This document shows positions 1-8,610 of a stretch of DNA of 64,000 nucleotides, one piece after another; the stretch's first letter is position 1; every line of letters starts with the position of its first letter. Where the stretch lies: the NCBI GenBank assembly GCA_947498455.1, contig CANMKK010000003.1, positions 162,661 to 226,660 of the forward strand. The letters run 5' to 3'. The notes beneath the pieces were generated by a model. It did not search any database and had not been told where the DNA came from. It saw nothing but the letters and a program-made list of their open reading frames with translations. A program made the translations under genes and the position numbers. Origin of the DNA: an uncultured Aquimarina sp. (GTDB lineage: Bacteria; Bacteroidota; Bacteroidia; Flavobacteriales; Flavobacteriaceae).

Positions 1-250
1 AGTATAACTATAATATTGATGTAGTAATTGTAACTTTGTTTTTTTTACGGACCTGGAATTTGTTCTCATTCTCTCTTAATTTATCTTTTTCATTTGTCAA
101 ACATAACTGGTTAGTAAACAACTAATGTAATACATTATTATATTGACACTTTTTCACAAGCTCACAAAAATAATAGTTTCTATTTTTTTTTAGGCTGTTA
201 AAATCATAAAATTCTAGAAGTTTTTCAACAACAGTCAAAAATGTATACAT
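1..250. other. AT-rich intergenic DNA, no gene seen
   Basis: Very AT-rich with several poly-T runs. No convincing reading frame or RNA gene was seen. It lies beyond the 3' end of the minus-strand gene that starts near 677. Confidence 0.5.
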
Positions 251-279
251 AAAAAACCTTGATAAGTTCAAGGTTTTTT
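251..279 (-). terminator. Intrinsic terminator of the 309-677 gene
   Basis: A perfect 12-bp inverted repeat (251-262 with 268-279) around a 5-nt loop, with A-run and T-run flanks, so it could work in both directions. It sits about 30 bp past the stop codon of the minus-strand gene, which it probably terminates. Confidence 0.75.
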
Positions 280-308
280 ATTATTTAGTTGCGTTAAGGT
301 AGATTATA

Positions 309-677
309 TTATGCTAAAAGTGCATTTCTATAATCACTTAGATCCATTAAATTCATTTTGTTTCTTAAGTCTTTAAATAAAGAAATAAGATATACTAGAC
401 TTTCTACTGGGTTAACAGCCTCTTCTGTATTAACAACAGTTCCTTCTTCATTTCCATCTATCGGTTCATCATCCGGAATGGGTATCAAGAAACTGTCATT
501 TTCTTCTATATGTTCACAAGTAAGTCTCAAGACTTTTACTGCCAATGGAATTTGGGCTTCCAAAGCATAAGATCTAAGATTTTTTATATCTTCTATTAGA
601 GTGTCTGTGTTAATTCCTGAATCTTCTAGATCAGTCAGGATTTTGTCTATTAATTTGAGAGCCTTTTTATTTTCCAA
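309..677 (-). CDS. Conserved hypothetical protein, acidic, 122 aa
   Basis: A small soluble acidic protein with no signal peptide or membrane segment. It reads as mostly helical (LIDKILTDLEDSG near the N-terminus, VESLVYLISLFKDLRNKM near the C-terminus) with a Pro/Asp/Glu-rich linker near residues 65-85. I do not recognise a family. The only available start is TTG at 677; no ATG lies upstream in frame, so the start is less certain. It is a single gene followed by a clear terminator. Confidence 0.6.
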   Translation of the reverse strand: MENKKALKLIDKILTDLEDSGINTDTLIEDIKNLRSYALEAQIPLAVKVLRLTCEHIEENDSFLIPIPDDEPIDGNEEGTVVNTEEAVNPVESLVYLISLFKDLRNKMNLMDLSDYRNALLA

Positions 678-679
678 GG

Positions 680-1367
680 ATTTATAGAATTAGTTTAATT
701 TATAAAATGATAGGGCAAATTTAATCCTTTATCTAATTCTTTAAAATCTTTTAAAACAATTAATTTGCTTTAAATGTTAAAATAAAAAAAAAGATCATTT
801 TTAATTGCTGTTTTCGAAAGAAAAAAAAACTGTAAACTCTTATTTTTAAACAGTTTATACGTTGTTATGACTAGCTATACTTATATTCCAGCTAAAGTTT
901 GAGGTTAAGCCGTAACCGGATATCCTTAATCCTTTTTATCTTTGAAAAGTATTCCAATTACAATTTTTCCCTTACTTTTTTTGTTTTCCCCAACACTTAC
1001 CTCCTTGAATACAGGAGGTAAGTTCTTCATGGGGTATTTCGTAATTAGTCCGATTAATAATCATTTCATTATAGGTTCCTTTAATCATAGAAAGCACGTT
1101 AAATATTTTTAATACCTAAAGTATTTTAATTTTGTAGTTTTTGCGCTACTATATGGGATTAACAACTTACCAAAAAAGATAATCAATTTTGATGGAGATA
1201 TTACCTAATCTTCTACATAAAGTAAAGGAAGTACTTTTGTTTTTTTAATTACTAAAAATTATAACAGTTTATCGTAATTAACTAATTCCAAAATTAGAAG
1301 CAATAAGAGCATTGGTAATTTTTATTTTCAATCAAAATGCTGTTCCTTTGGGAACAAAATTTCACTA
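680..1367. other. Intergenic region with a 9-bp hairpin
   Basis: No gene is visible in these ~690 bp. The clearest structure is a perfect 9-bp stem at 996-1004/1014-1022 (CTTACCTCC...GGAGGTAAG) with a 9-nt loop. It lacks a T-run, so it is not an obvious terminator. The menA promoter must lie in the last part, but no strong TAnnTTTG motif was located. Confidence 0.4.
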
Positions 1368-2309
1368 ATGGCTAAAATCGGAGCTTGGATATCCGCGGCA
1401 AGATTGCGAACATTACCGTTATCTTTATCTGGGATTATTGTTGGATCTTCTTTATATAATAATTTTATACTTAATCCCCTTGAGGGCGCTATTTCTGGTA
1501 AGGTCAATTTTTTTGCTACTAAAATCTTTTGGCTTGCTATTGCTACCACCTTAGGATTACAGATATTATCTAATTTTGCTAATGATTATGGAGATGGAGT
1601 TAAGGGAACAGATAATGAAGATAGAATAGGTCCGGAGCGAGCGCTACAAAGTGGTTCGATTAGTAGGGATGAAATGTTTAAAGGAATAATCATAACCGCT
1701 ATAATCACATTGATTTTAGCCATTCTTTTAATCTATACTGCTTTTGGAGCACGTTATTTTATATATTCTCTCTTTTTCTTCTTTTTAGGACTAGCAGCAA
1801 TAGTAGCCGCTATAAAATATACGATGGGTAATTCAGCATATGGCTATAGAGGATTAGGAGATATATTTGTGTTCGTTTTTTTTGGATTAGTAAGTGTCAT
1901 TGGATGTTATTTTTTATTTACAAAAAATATAAATTGGTTAACTTTTTTACCGGCAGCTACCATTGGTTTACTTAGTACTGCTGTTCTAAACTTAAATAAT
2001 ATGAGAGATCATGTTAGTGATAGAAAGGCAGGTAAAAATACAGTTGTTGTTAAAATGGGACTACTTAATGCTAAAAAGTATCATTATACTTTAGTTATGG
2101 GAGCTTTATTTTGCATAAGTCTTTTTGCATATTTTACTTATGAAAATTATACAGATATATTATTTGTAGTTGCTTTTGTACCATTACTGATTCATATAAT
2201 AAAAGTAATCAAAACAAGGCATCATGAAGATTTAGATCCAGAACTAAAAAAAGTAGCACTATCGACCTTTTTATTAGCAATTTTGTTTAGTATAGGTCAA
2301 ATTTTTTAA
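1368..2309 (+). CDS. menA: 1,4-dihydroxy-2-naphthoate polyprenyltransferase
   Basis: An integral membrane UbiA-family prenyltransferase that attaches the polyprenyl tail to 1,4-dihydroxy-2-naphthoate, giving demethylmenaquinone. The family aspartate motif is visible near residues 69-80 (NFANDYGDGVKGTD), with a second polar motif around LNNMRDHVSDRKAGK near residue 210. Several hydrophobic segments span the rest, consistent with 8-9 helices. At 313 aa it has normal length. It heads a same-strand run with menC and menE, which supports the assignment. Identification rests on motifs and context. Confidence 0.93.
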   Translation: MAKIGAWISAARLRTLPLSLSGIIVGSSLYNNFILNPLEGAISGKVNFFATKIFWLAIATTLGLQILSNFANDYGDGVKGTDNEDRIGPERALQSGSISRDEMFKGIIITAIITLILAILLIYTAFGARYFIYSLFFFFLGLAAIVAAIKYTMGNSAYGYRGLGDIFVFVFFGLVSVIGCYFLFTKNINWLTFLPAATIGLLSTAVLNLNNMRDHVSDRKAGKNTVVVKMGLLNAKKYHYTLVMGALFCISLFAYFTYENYTDILFVVAFVPLLIHIIKVIKTRHHEDLDPELKKVALSTFLLAILFSIGQIF

Positions 2310-2373
2310 GTTAGCATAACTCATTTTAAAATATACGTAGTCTATTTTATTTTAACATTGAAAACTTCACATA

Positions 2374-3054
2374 ATGAAAATTACTTTTTACGGACATAAT
2401 ACGTTGTTAATTGAAATCAACGATAAGAAAATTATAGTGGATCCATTTATTACAGGAAACCCATTAGCAAAAGATAAAATTAATATCAGTAATATTACTG
2501 TAGATTACATATTGTTAACGCATGCGCATCAAGATCATATATTAGATGCAGAAGCAATTGCTAAAAATTCTAATGCGACTATTGTTTCTAATTTTGAAAT
2601 AGCTACACATTACCAGAATAAAGGCTTCAATGTACATCCAATGAATCATGGGGGTACTTGGAATTTTGATTTTGGAAAAGTAAAGTATGTTAATGCGATA
2701 CATACCAGTAGCTTTCCTGATGGAAGTTATGGAGGACAACCTGGTGGATTTATAATAGAAAGTGAACACAAAAGCATTTATATTGCCGGAGACACAGCAC
2801 TAACTATGGATATGAAATTAATACCAATGTATACCAAGTTGGATCTAGCAGTATTACCAATAGGAGATAATTTTACCATGGGAATAGATGATGCAATTAT
2901 AGCTAGTGATTTTGTAGCTTGTAACAAAATCCTAGGAGTACATTATGACACTTTTGGATATATCGAAATCGATCATAAGGAGGCTAAAAAGAAATTCTTA
3001 GATAAAGGTAAAGATTTGATACTTTTAGAAATAGAAGATAGCATTGAATTATAG
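2374..3054 (+). CDS. UPF0173-type metal-dependent hydrolase (metallo-beta-lactamase fold)
   Basis: A 226-aa single-domain metallo-beta-lactamase-fold protein. The zinc-binding signature THAHQDH lies near residues 50-56, a further metal-ligand region IAGDTAL near 138-144, and a late His in GVHYDTFGY near 190. Such proteins are often annotated as UPF0173 L-ascorbate-6-phosphate lactonase-like, but the substrate is unknown. It lies between menA and menC; a role in quinone metabolism is only suggested by this position. The downstream ATG comes one base after its stop, so the genes are probably cotranscribed. Confidence 0.85.
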   Translation: MKITFYGHNTLLIEINDKKIIVDPFITGNPLAKDKINISNITVDYILLTHAHQDHILDAEAIAKNSNATIVSNFEIATHYQNKGFNVHPMNHGGTWNFDFGKVKYVNAIHTSSFPDGSYGGQPGGFIIESEHKSIYIAGDTALTMDMKLIPMYTKLDLAVLPIGDNFTMGIDDAIIASDFVACNKILGVHYDTFGYIEIDHKEAKKKFLDKGKDLILLEIEDSIEL

Positions 3055-3055
3055 A

Positions 3056-4096
3056 ATGAAGGCTTCATATCACAAACACATTTTACAGTTTAAAAAACCA
3101 AGTGGTACCTCTAGGGGAGTTATAAAAACTAAAGAAACTTGGTTTATTGTGATTACTGATTCTAAAAAGCAAGGAATTGGAGAGTGTGGTATTTTAAGAA
3201 CATTAAGTATTGATGATCGTTCTGATTATGAAGATACCCTGAAATGGACCTGTGAAAATATAGATTTGGGACAAGAGAAACTCTTGGAAAAACTCAAAGA
3301 GTTTCCAAGTATCCAATTCGGGATAGAAATGGCGTTTAGATCGTTAAAAAGTACTTCTCCATTTCTATTACATCCTTCCAAGTTTACAAAGAGTAAAGAT
3401 GTTATTCCTATCAATGGTTTAATATGGATGGGAGATAAAGAATATATGAAAGAACAGATTGTTACTAAACTAGATGCTGGATTTAACTGTATCAAATTAA
3501 AGATAGGAGCAATTGATTTTAGAACAGAATTAGATTTATTAGCCTATATAAGATCACAATTTTCCTCGGATGTTATTGAAATAAGAGTAGATGCAAATGG
3601 TGCTTTTGATCCAGATGAAGTGCTTAGTAAATTAAAAGAACTTAGTATTTATACTATTCATAGCATAGAACAACCCATCCGACAAGGGCAATGTATGGAG
3701 ATGAAAAAATTATGTAAAGATACACCATTACCTATTGCACTAGATGAAGAATTAATAGGCATATTTGATCTAACAGAAAAAGAGAAATTGCTACAAACGA
3801 TACAACCACAGTATATAATTCTTAAACCTAGCCTGATTGGTGGATATAGAGGAACGCAAGAATGGATTGATTTAGCAAATACGTATGGAATAGGATGGTG
3901 GATTACAAGTGCATTAGAAAGTAATATCGGACTCAATGCAATTGCACAGTATACATATACACTACAAAGTACACTTCCTCAGGGATTGGGAACCGGTAGC
4001 TTGTATACCAATAATCTAGAATCCCCATTAGTTGTTAACGAAGGAACCCTACAATATGATGTGGCTAAAAACTGGAAAGTGCCATATTTAAATTAA
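3056..4096 (+). CDS. menC: o-succinylbenzoate synthase (enolase superfamily)
   Basis: Dehydrates SHCHC to o-succinylbenzoate in menaquinone synthesis. The enolase-superfamily order is present: the catalytic-lysine motif KLKIGA (about residue 143), metal ligands in RVDANGAF (about 175), IEQPI (about 204), ALDEEL (about 228), and the second lysine motif ILKPSLIGG (about 255). Length 346 aa is normal. The chosen ATG lies one base after the preceding TAG stop; a TTG four codons upstream would overlap that gene and is less likely. Some relatives are dipeptide epimerases, but menA/menE on either side favour MenC. Confidence 0.9.
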   Translation: MKASYHKHILQFKKPSGTSRGVIKTKETWFIVITDSKKQGIGECGILRTLSIDDRSDYEDTLKWTCENIDLGQEKLLEKLKEFPSIQFGIEMAFRSLKSTSPFLLHPSKFTKSKDVIPINGLIWMGDKEYMKEQIVTKLDAGFNCIKLKIGAIDFRTELDLLAYIRSQFSSDVIEIRVDANGAFDPDEVLSKLKELSIYTIHSIEQPIRQGQCMEMKKLCKDTPLPIALDEELIGIFDLTEKEKLLQTIQPQYIILKPSLIGGYRGTQEWIDLANTYGIGWWITSALESNIGLNAIAQYTYTLQSTLPQGLGTGSLYTNNLESPLVVNEGTLQYDVAKNWKVPYLN

Positions 4097-4103
4097 TATT
4101 ATT

Positions 4104-5045
4104 ATGTATATAGAAGAAGCATTTAAAGTAAAACATGATTGGTGGAGATACATCATAGGTTTGTTGTTTGCATTTATTGGTTGGCAAATGATTGGATTAA
4201 TACCACTTATAATGGTAGCTTTCTCCAAATCGGATGGAATACAGCATTTTATTGAGGCTGCTGAGAATAGTTTTTCTGATTTGGGTATTAACCCCAATCT
4301 ATTTTTAGTTTTAATGATTATTGGTTTTGCCGTTGGTTTATTAGGACTACTCCTTGCCGTAAGATATATTCATGAGCAAAAAATTACATCATTAACTACT
4401 TCCAGAAAGAAAGTAGATTGGAAACGTATATGGTTTTCTTTCTTTATGGTAATAATTTTAAACCTTATTCTATTTTTTATTTCATATATGATGGAACCTG
4501 AGATCTATGAATTAAATTTTAGGGCAGTACCATTTATTATTCTTTTATTGATTTCATTATTCTTATTACCACTACAGACAAGTTTTGAAGAATATTTGTT
4601 TAGAGGATATTTAATGCAAGGTATAGGCGTTTTAGCCAGGAATAGATGGTTGCCGCTTTTATTAACATCGGTTATGTTTGGTTTACTTCATGGTTTTAAT
4701 CCTGAAGTAGCCAAATTAGGTAATATAATGATGGTGTATTATATAGGTACAGGTTTCTTATTTGGAGTAATGACATTGATGGATGAGGGAATGGAATTAG
4801 CATTAGGTTTCCACGCAGCTAATAATATGTTAGCCGCAGTACTGGTAACTACTGATTGGAGTGCATTGCAGACTGATGCTATTTTTAAAGATATTTCAGA
4901 ACCAACAGCAGGTTTAGATATCATACTTCCAATAGTTATTCAATATCCGATAATTATATTCCTTTTAGCTAAGAAATATAAGTGGTCTGGTTGGAAAGAA
5001 AAATTGTTTGGAAAAGTAACTAGGGAAAATTTAACATTAAATTAA
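4104..5045 (+). CDS. CPBP-family intramembrane metalloprotease (Abi/CAAX type)
   Basis: A polytopic membrane protein of 313 aa with about seven or eight hydrophobic segments. The CPBP signature is complete: EEYLFR in SFEEYLFRGYL (about residues 156-166), FGLLHG (about 192-197) and the late His/Asn pair in GFHAANN. Members are glutamate-type intramembrane proteases; some process prenylated or leader peptides and others give bacteriocin self-immunity. It starts seven bases after menC and precedes menE, so it appears to be carried in the men operon. Its substrate cannot be inferred. Confidence 0.88.
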   Translation: MYIEEAFKVKHDWWRYIIGLLFAFIGWQMIGLIPLIMVAFSKSDGIQHFIEAAENSFSDLGINPNLFLVLMIIGFAVGLLGLLLAVRYIHEQKITSLTTSRKKVDWKRIWFSFFMVIILNLILFFISYMMEPEIYELNFRAVPFIILLLISLFLLPLQTSFEEYLFRGYLMQGIGVLARNRWLPLLLTSVMFGLLHGFNPEVAKLGNIMMVYYIGTGFLFGVMTLMDEGMELALGFHAANNMLAAVLVTTDWSALQTDAIFKDISEPTAGLDIILPIVIQYPIIIFLLAKKYKWSGWKEKLFGKVTRENLTLN

Positions 5046-5114
5046 TGATTAATTATTAATATACTTTTTACATTTAGCTAACCTCTATATATGTTAGAAA
5101 TTTGAAATTTGAAT

Positions 5115-6227
5115 ATGCTATTGAAAGATACTTTTTCTGCGCTTCAAATACATGAAAGTTTTAGTATTAATAAGCAATCCTTTGATAAGGATAGCCTATT
5201 TCGTTTTGCACATCATTTTGTAAAAGAAGGAGAAGCTTACGAACAAGAAGTAGGAAATTTTTTACTAGACTGGCTTAATGATGATGAGTATATAATTGTA
5301 CAAACTTCTGGTTCTACAGGGAAACCAAAAAAAATTAAGATCTATAAGAAGCACATGATTAATAGTGCTATTGCTACTGGTACATTTTTTAAAGTAGAAG
5401 AAGGAACTACAGCACTTCTATGTTTACCTGTAACTTATATTGCTGGAAAAATGATGTTAGTGAGAGCGATGGTTCTGGGTTGGAAGATTGATTTAGTCCC
5501 GCCAAAAACAAATCCTCTGGATACTGTATATAAACAATATGATTTTTGTGCAATGATTCCATTGCAATTAGACAATTCATTAAATAGACTGCATTTACTC
5601 AAAAAATTAATCGTAGGAGGAGGAACAATATCCGAAAACCTAAAAGGATTAGTGCAAGGAATTAAGACCAAAGTGTTCGAGACTTATGGAATGACTGAAA
5701 CAGTCACGCATATCGCCGCAAGGAGGATAAACCCTAGAAAGAAAGATAAAAAAGATTTTAAATTTTTTAAGGCATTACCAAATATTTCGCTTAGTACAGA
5801 TGAGAGAAATTGTCTTGTTATTAAAGCACCGCAGTTAAACGAAGAAACAATTATTACTAATGATGTGGTTGAATTAAAAACGTACAAAAAATTTAATTGG
5901 AAAGGTCGTTATGATAATGTAATTAATAGTGGAGGAGTAAAGCTTTTTCCTGAAGAAATAGAAGCTAAGCTTCAGTTATTTATTGGGCATCGTTTTTTTA
6001 TCAGTAGTGTACCGGATGATGTTCTGGGTAATAAATTAATTCTTGTGATAGAAAATAAGTATGATGAAAATACGTATCGTAGCTTATTAGAAGCTATCTC
6101 CAATGTAAATATGTTGTCCAAATATGAAATTCCAAAAAAGATTTATTTTCAACCTAAATTCATAGAGACCGAAAACGGAAAGGTACAACGTGCTAAAACC
6201 TTGAACTCTATTTTGCAACAATTATAA
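5115..6227 (+). CDS. menE: o-succinylbenzoate-CoA ligase, short form
   Basis: An adenylate-forming enzyme that activates o-succinylbenzoate to its CoA ester. Visible ANL motifs are the phosphate-binding loop QTSGSTGKPKK (about residues 62-72), YGMTET (about 195-200), the hinge region GRYDNVINSGG (about 270), and a C-terminal lysine region NGKVQRAK. At 370 aa it is shorter than classic MenE proteins (450-500 aa), with the N-terminal part abbreviated. ATG at 5115 is preferred over TTG two codons upstream. It closes the men cluster. Confidence 0.9.
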   Translation: MLLKDTFSALQIHESFSINKQSFDKDSLFRFAHHFVKEGEAYEQEVGNFLLDWLNDDEYIIVQTSGSTGKPKKIKIYKKHMINSAIATGTFFKVEEGTTALLCLPVTYIAGKMMLVRAMVLGWKIDLVPPKTNPLDTVYKQYDFCAMIPLQLDNSLNRLHLLKKLIVGGGTISENLKGLVQGIKTKVFETYGMTETVTHIAARRINPRKKDKKDFKFFKALPNISLSTDERNCLVIKAPQLNEETIITNDVVELKTYKKFNWKGRYDNVINSGGVKLFPEEIEAKLQLFIGHRFFISSVPDDVLGNKLILVIENKYDENTYRSLLEAISNVNMLSKYEIPKKIYFQPKFIETENGKVQRAKTLNSILQQL

Positions 6228-6337
6228 TCCTATACCATTCTATAGGTTCCCTAATTGAAAAGCACCATTTGCTCAATATAGATTTTCTATCAACCTTACT
6301 ATAGGTAGTTTTATTTCATAATCAAACAAGATCAATT

Positions 6338-8458
6338 ATGAAACAATTATACTACTTTATGGTTTTATTCCTCGTCACGGGAATATCATTTGCACAAGAA
6401 TTAACTATTACAGGAAAGGTAACAGATGAAAATTATAACCCGCTTCCAGGAGTCAATATTCTTATTAAAAATAGAGGCACTGGAATACAAACCGATTTTG
6501 ACGGGAATTATTCTTTGGCAGTTAACATAGGAGATACTTTAGAATTCACTTTTGTTGGTTATGAAACCGAAGAAGTGAAAATCACGTCTAAGTCCAGTAC
6601 GATTAATGTTATGATGGGGATATCTGCAGCAGAATTAGATGAAGTAGTTGTAGAAGCTTATAATATAAAGCAAATGCATAGAACCTCTCTTTCTAGCAAT
6701 ACGATGACGATTAGAAGTCGATCATTATCCGTAAGCCAAAGAAAACCAAGAACCAAAACAAATATCCATACAGCATTAACCGGAAAAGCAACGGGAATTA
6801 ATATTTCTAACAATACGGGGAATAGTAATACTTTAAAAATAAGAGGTATCGGTTCTACTTATGATAAAAAACAACCTTTATATATTGTAGATGGCGTACC
6901 TATTGACGCAAAGAATACTGCTATGATTAAAGCTATCAACCCAAAAGATATTTCCAAAACTAAAGTGTATAAAAGCAAGGAAGCAACTTCTATTTTTGGT
7001 GCACAGGCGACACACGGATGTGTTGTAATTACTACGCATCAAGGTAATTATAGGGTCTATAATGATGAATCTTATAGTGAAATCGTAGAAAATAATTTCG
7101 AAAATGTAAAATCATCACCTCTATCTACATTTTCTATTGATGTTGATAAGGCTGCTTATAGTAATATCCGTAGAATGATAAACAATGGTTCTAAAATTCC
7201 TATTGATGCCGTTAAAATAGAAGAAATGGTGAATTATTTTGATTATCAGTATGAACAACCAAAGGATCATCATCCATTTGCGATTCATTCAGAGTATGGC
7301 GGTACACCTTGGAATAAGGAAACTCAATTGGTTAAAATAGGTATCAAAGGAAAAGAAATTCCTCAAAACGAAATACCTGCATCCAATCTTGTATTCTTAA
7401 TAGATGTATCTGGTTCCATGGGAAGTAGTAATAAATTACCATTATTAAAGAAAGCCTTTAAACTATTAGTAAATCAGTTAAGGGAAAAAGATAAGGTTTC
7501 TATAGTAGTATATGCGGGAGCAGCAGGACTTGTTCTACCTCCAACATCCGGAACACATAAAGCAAAAATAATACAAGCCCTTGATAATTTGGATGCAGGC
7601 GGGTCTACAGCAGGAGGAGAAGGGATACGACTAGCATATAAAATTGCCAAGGATAATTTTATAAAAAAAGGAAACAACAGAGTGATTTTGGCAACAGATG
7701 GAGATTTTAATGTTGGGATGAGCAGTGATAAGGATATGCAAACTTTGATAGAAGAAAAAAGAGAATCGGGTGTATTTCTAACCTGTTTAGGCTTTGGGAT
7801 GGGGAATTATAAGGACTCCAAATTAGAAATATTAGCTGATAAAGGAAATGGAAACCATGCCTATATTGATACCATGCAAGAAGCACAACGAGTCTTAGGT
7901 AAAGAGTTTGGTGGTACTCTTTATACCATTGCTAAAGATGTAAAGATACAGGTAGAGTTTAATCCCGAAAAAGTACAAGCCTATCGACTAATAGGGTATG
8001 AAAATAGGTTATTGGAGGATGAAGATTTTATAGATGATACCAAAGATGCAGGAGAATTAGGAAGTGGTCATACCGTTACTGCATTATATGAAATTGTACC
8101 CGTTGGAGTTAAAAGTTTATATATCAAAGAGACTCCAGATCTAAAGTATACCAATCAACAAATTACTAAAAATTATGGAGACGAGCTATTGACTGTAAAG
8201 TTTAGGTATAAAAAACCACAAGAAAGTAAAAGCATAGAAATGATTCATATATTGAAAACAAACAATACTACAGTTTCTCAAGACTTCAACTTTGCAGCAT
8301 CTGTGGCGTGGTTTGGGCTTAAAATAAGAAAATCAAAATACCTAAGTAATAAAAATATCAACGATATTATCTCTCTAGCCAAATCTAATAAATCTATAGA
8401 TAATCAAGGATATAGAGCAGAATTTATAAGGCTAATGAACAGTTATCAAGTGTTATAA
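6338..8458 (+). CDS. Exported CarboxypepD-reg/TonB-plug/von Willebrand A fusion protein
   Basis: A 706-aa exported protein with signal peptide MKQLYYFMVLFLVTGISFAQ. Next is a carboxypeptidase-regulatory-like domain (about residues 22-95, GKVTDENYNPLPGVNI) as at the front of SusC receptors. A plug-like domain follows (about 140-235; LKIRGIGSTY and YIVDGVPID), but there is no beta-barrel. Instead the protein continues into a YfbK-like VWA domain with intact MIDAS residues D356-x-S358-x-S360 (DVSGSMGSS) and a C-terminal DUF3520-like region. It presumably acts in the periplasm or at the outer membrane in metal-dependent protein binding; the partner is unknown. It is a single gene. Confidence 0.85.
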   Translation: MKQLYYFMVLFLVTGISFAQELTITGKVTDENYNPLPGVNILIKNRGTGIQTDFDGNYSLAVNIGDTLEFTFVGYETEEVKITSKSSTINVMMGISAAELDEVVVEAYNIKQMHRTSLSSNTMTIRSRSLSVSQRKPRTKTNIHTALTGKATGINISNNTGNSNTLKIRGIGSTYDKKQPLYIVDGVPIDAKNTAMIKAINPKDISKTKVYKSKEATSIFGAQATHGCVVITTHQGNYRVYNDESYSEIVENNFENVKSSPLSTFSIDVDKAAYSNIRRMINNGSKIPIDAVKIEEMVNYFDYQYEQPKDHHPFAIHSEYGGTPWNKETQLVKIGIKGKEIPQNEIPASNLVFLIDVSGSMGSSNKLPLLKKAFKLLVNQLREKDKVSIVVYAGAAGLVLPPTSGTHKAKIIQALDNLDAGGSTAGGEGIRLAYKIAKDNFIKKGNNRVILATDGDFNVGMSSDKDMQTLIEEKRESGVFLTCLGFGMGNYKDSKLEILADKGNGNHAYIDTMQEAQRVLGKEFGGTLYTIAKDVKIQVEFNPEKVQAYRLIGYENRLLEDEDFIDDTKDAGELGSGHTVTALYEIVPVGVKSLYIKETPDLKYTNQQITKNYGDELLTVKFRYKKPQESKSIEMIHILKTNNTTVSQDFNFAASVAWFGLKIRKSKYLSNKNINDIISLAKSNKSIDNQGYRAEFIRLMNSYQVL

Positions 8459-8531
8459 TCACTAGTATCCGAAAGTATATATTAAAATCAATGTTAAAAT
8501 CATATTTTAATGTATAATGTACTAATAGTTA

Positions 8532-8564
8532 AGACCTTTTAGGTTTCTAAAACCTGAAAGGTCT
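8532..8564. repeat. Dispersed palindrome, family A copy 1
   Basis: An inverted repeat of the form AGACCTTTTAGGTTT-CTAA-AACCTGAAAGGTCT, lying between the convergent 3' ends of the VWA gene and topB, so it may act as a terminator. Related palindromes with GACCTG/CAGGTC ends occur at 11788-11817 and 22005-22035. Confidence 0.7.
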
Positions 8565-8610
8565 CAATATACAATGGTATTAAACGGTATAAGCTCTAAT
8601 TAATTGATCT

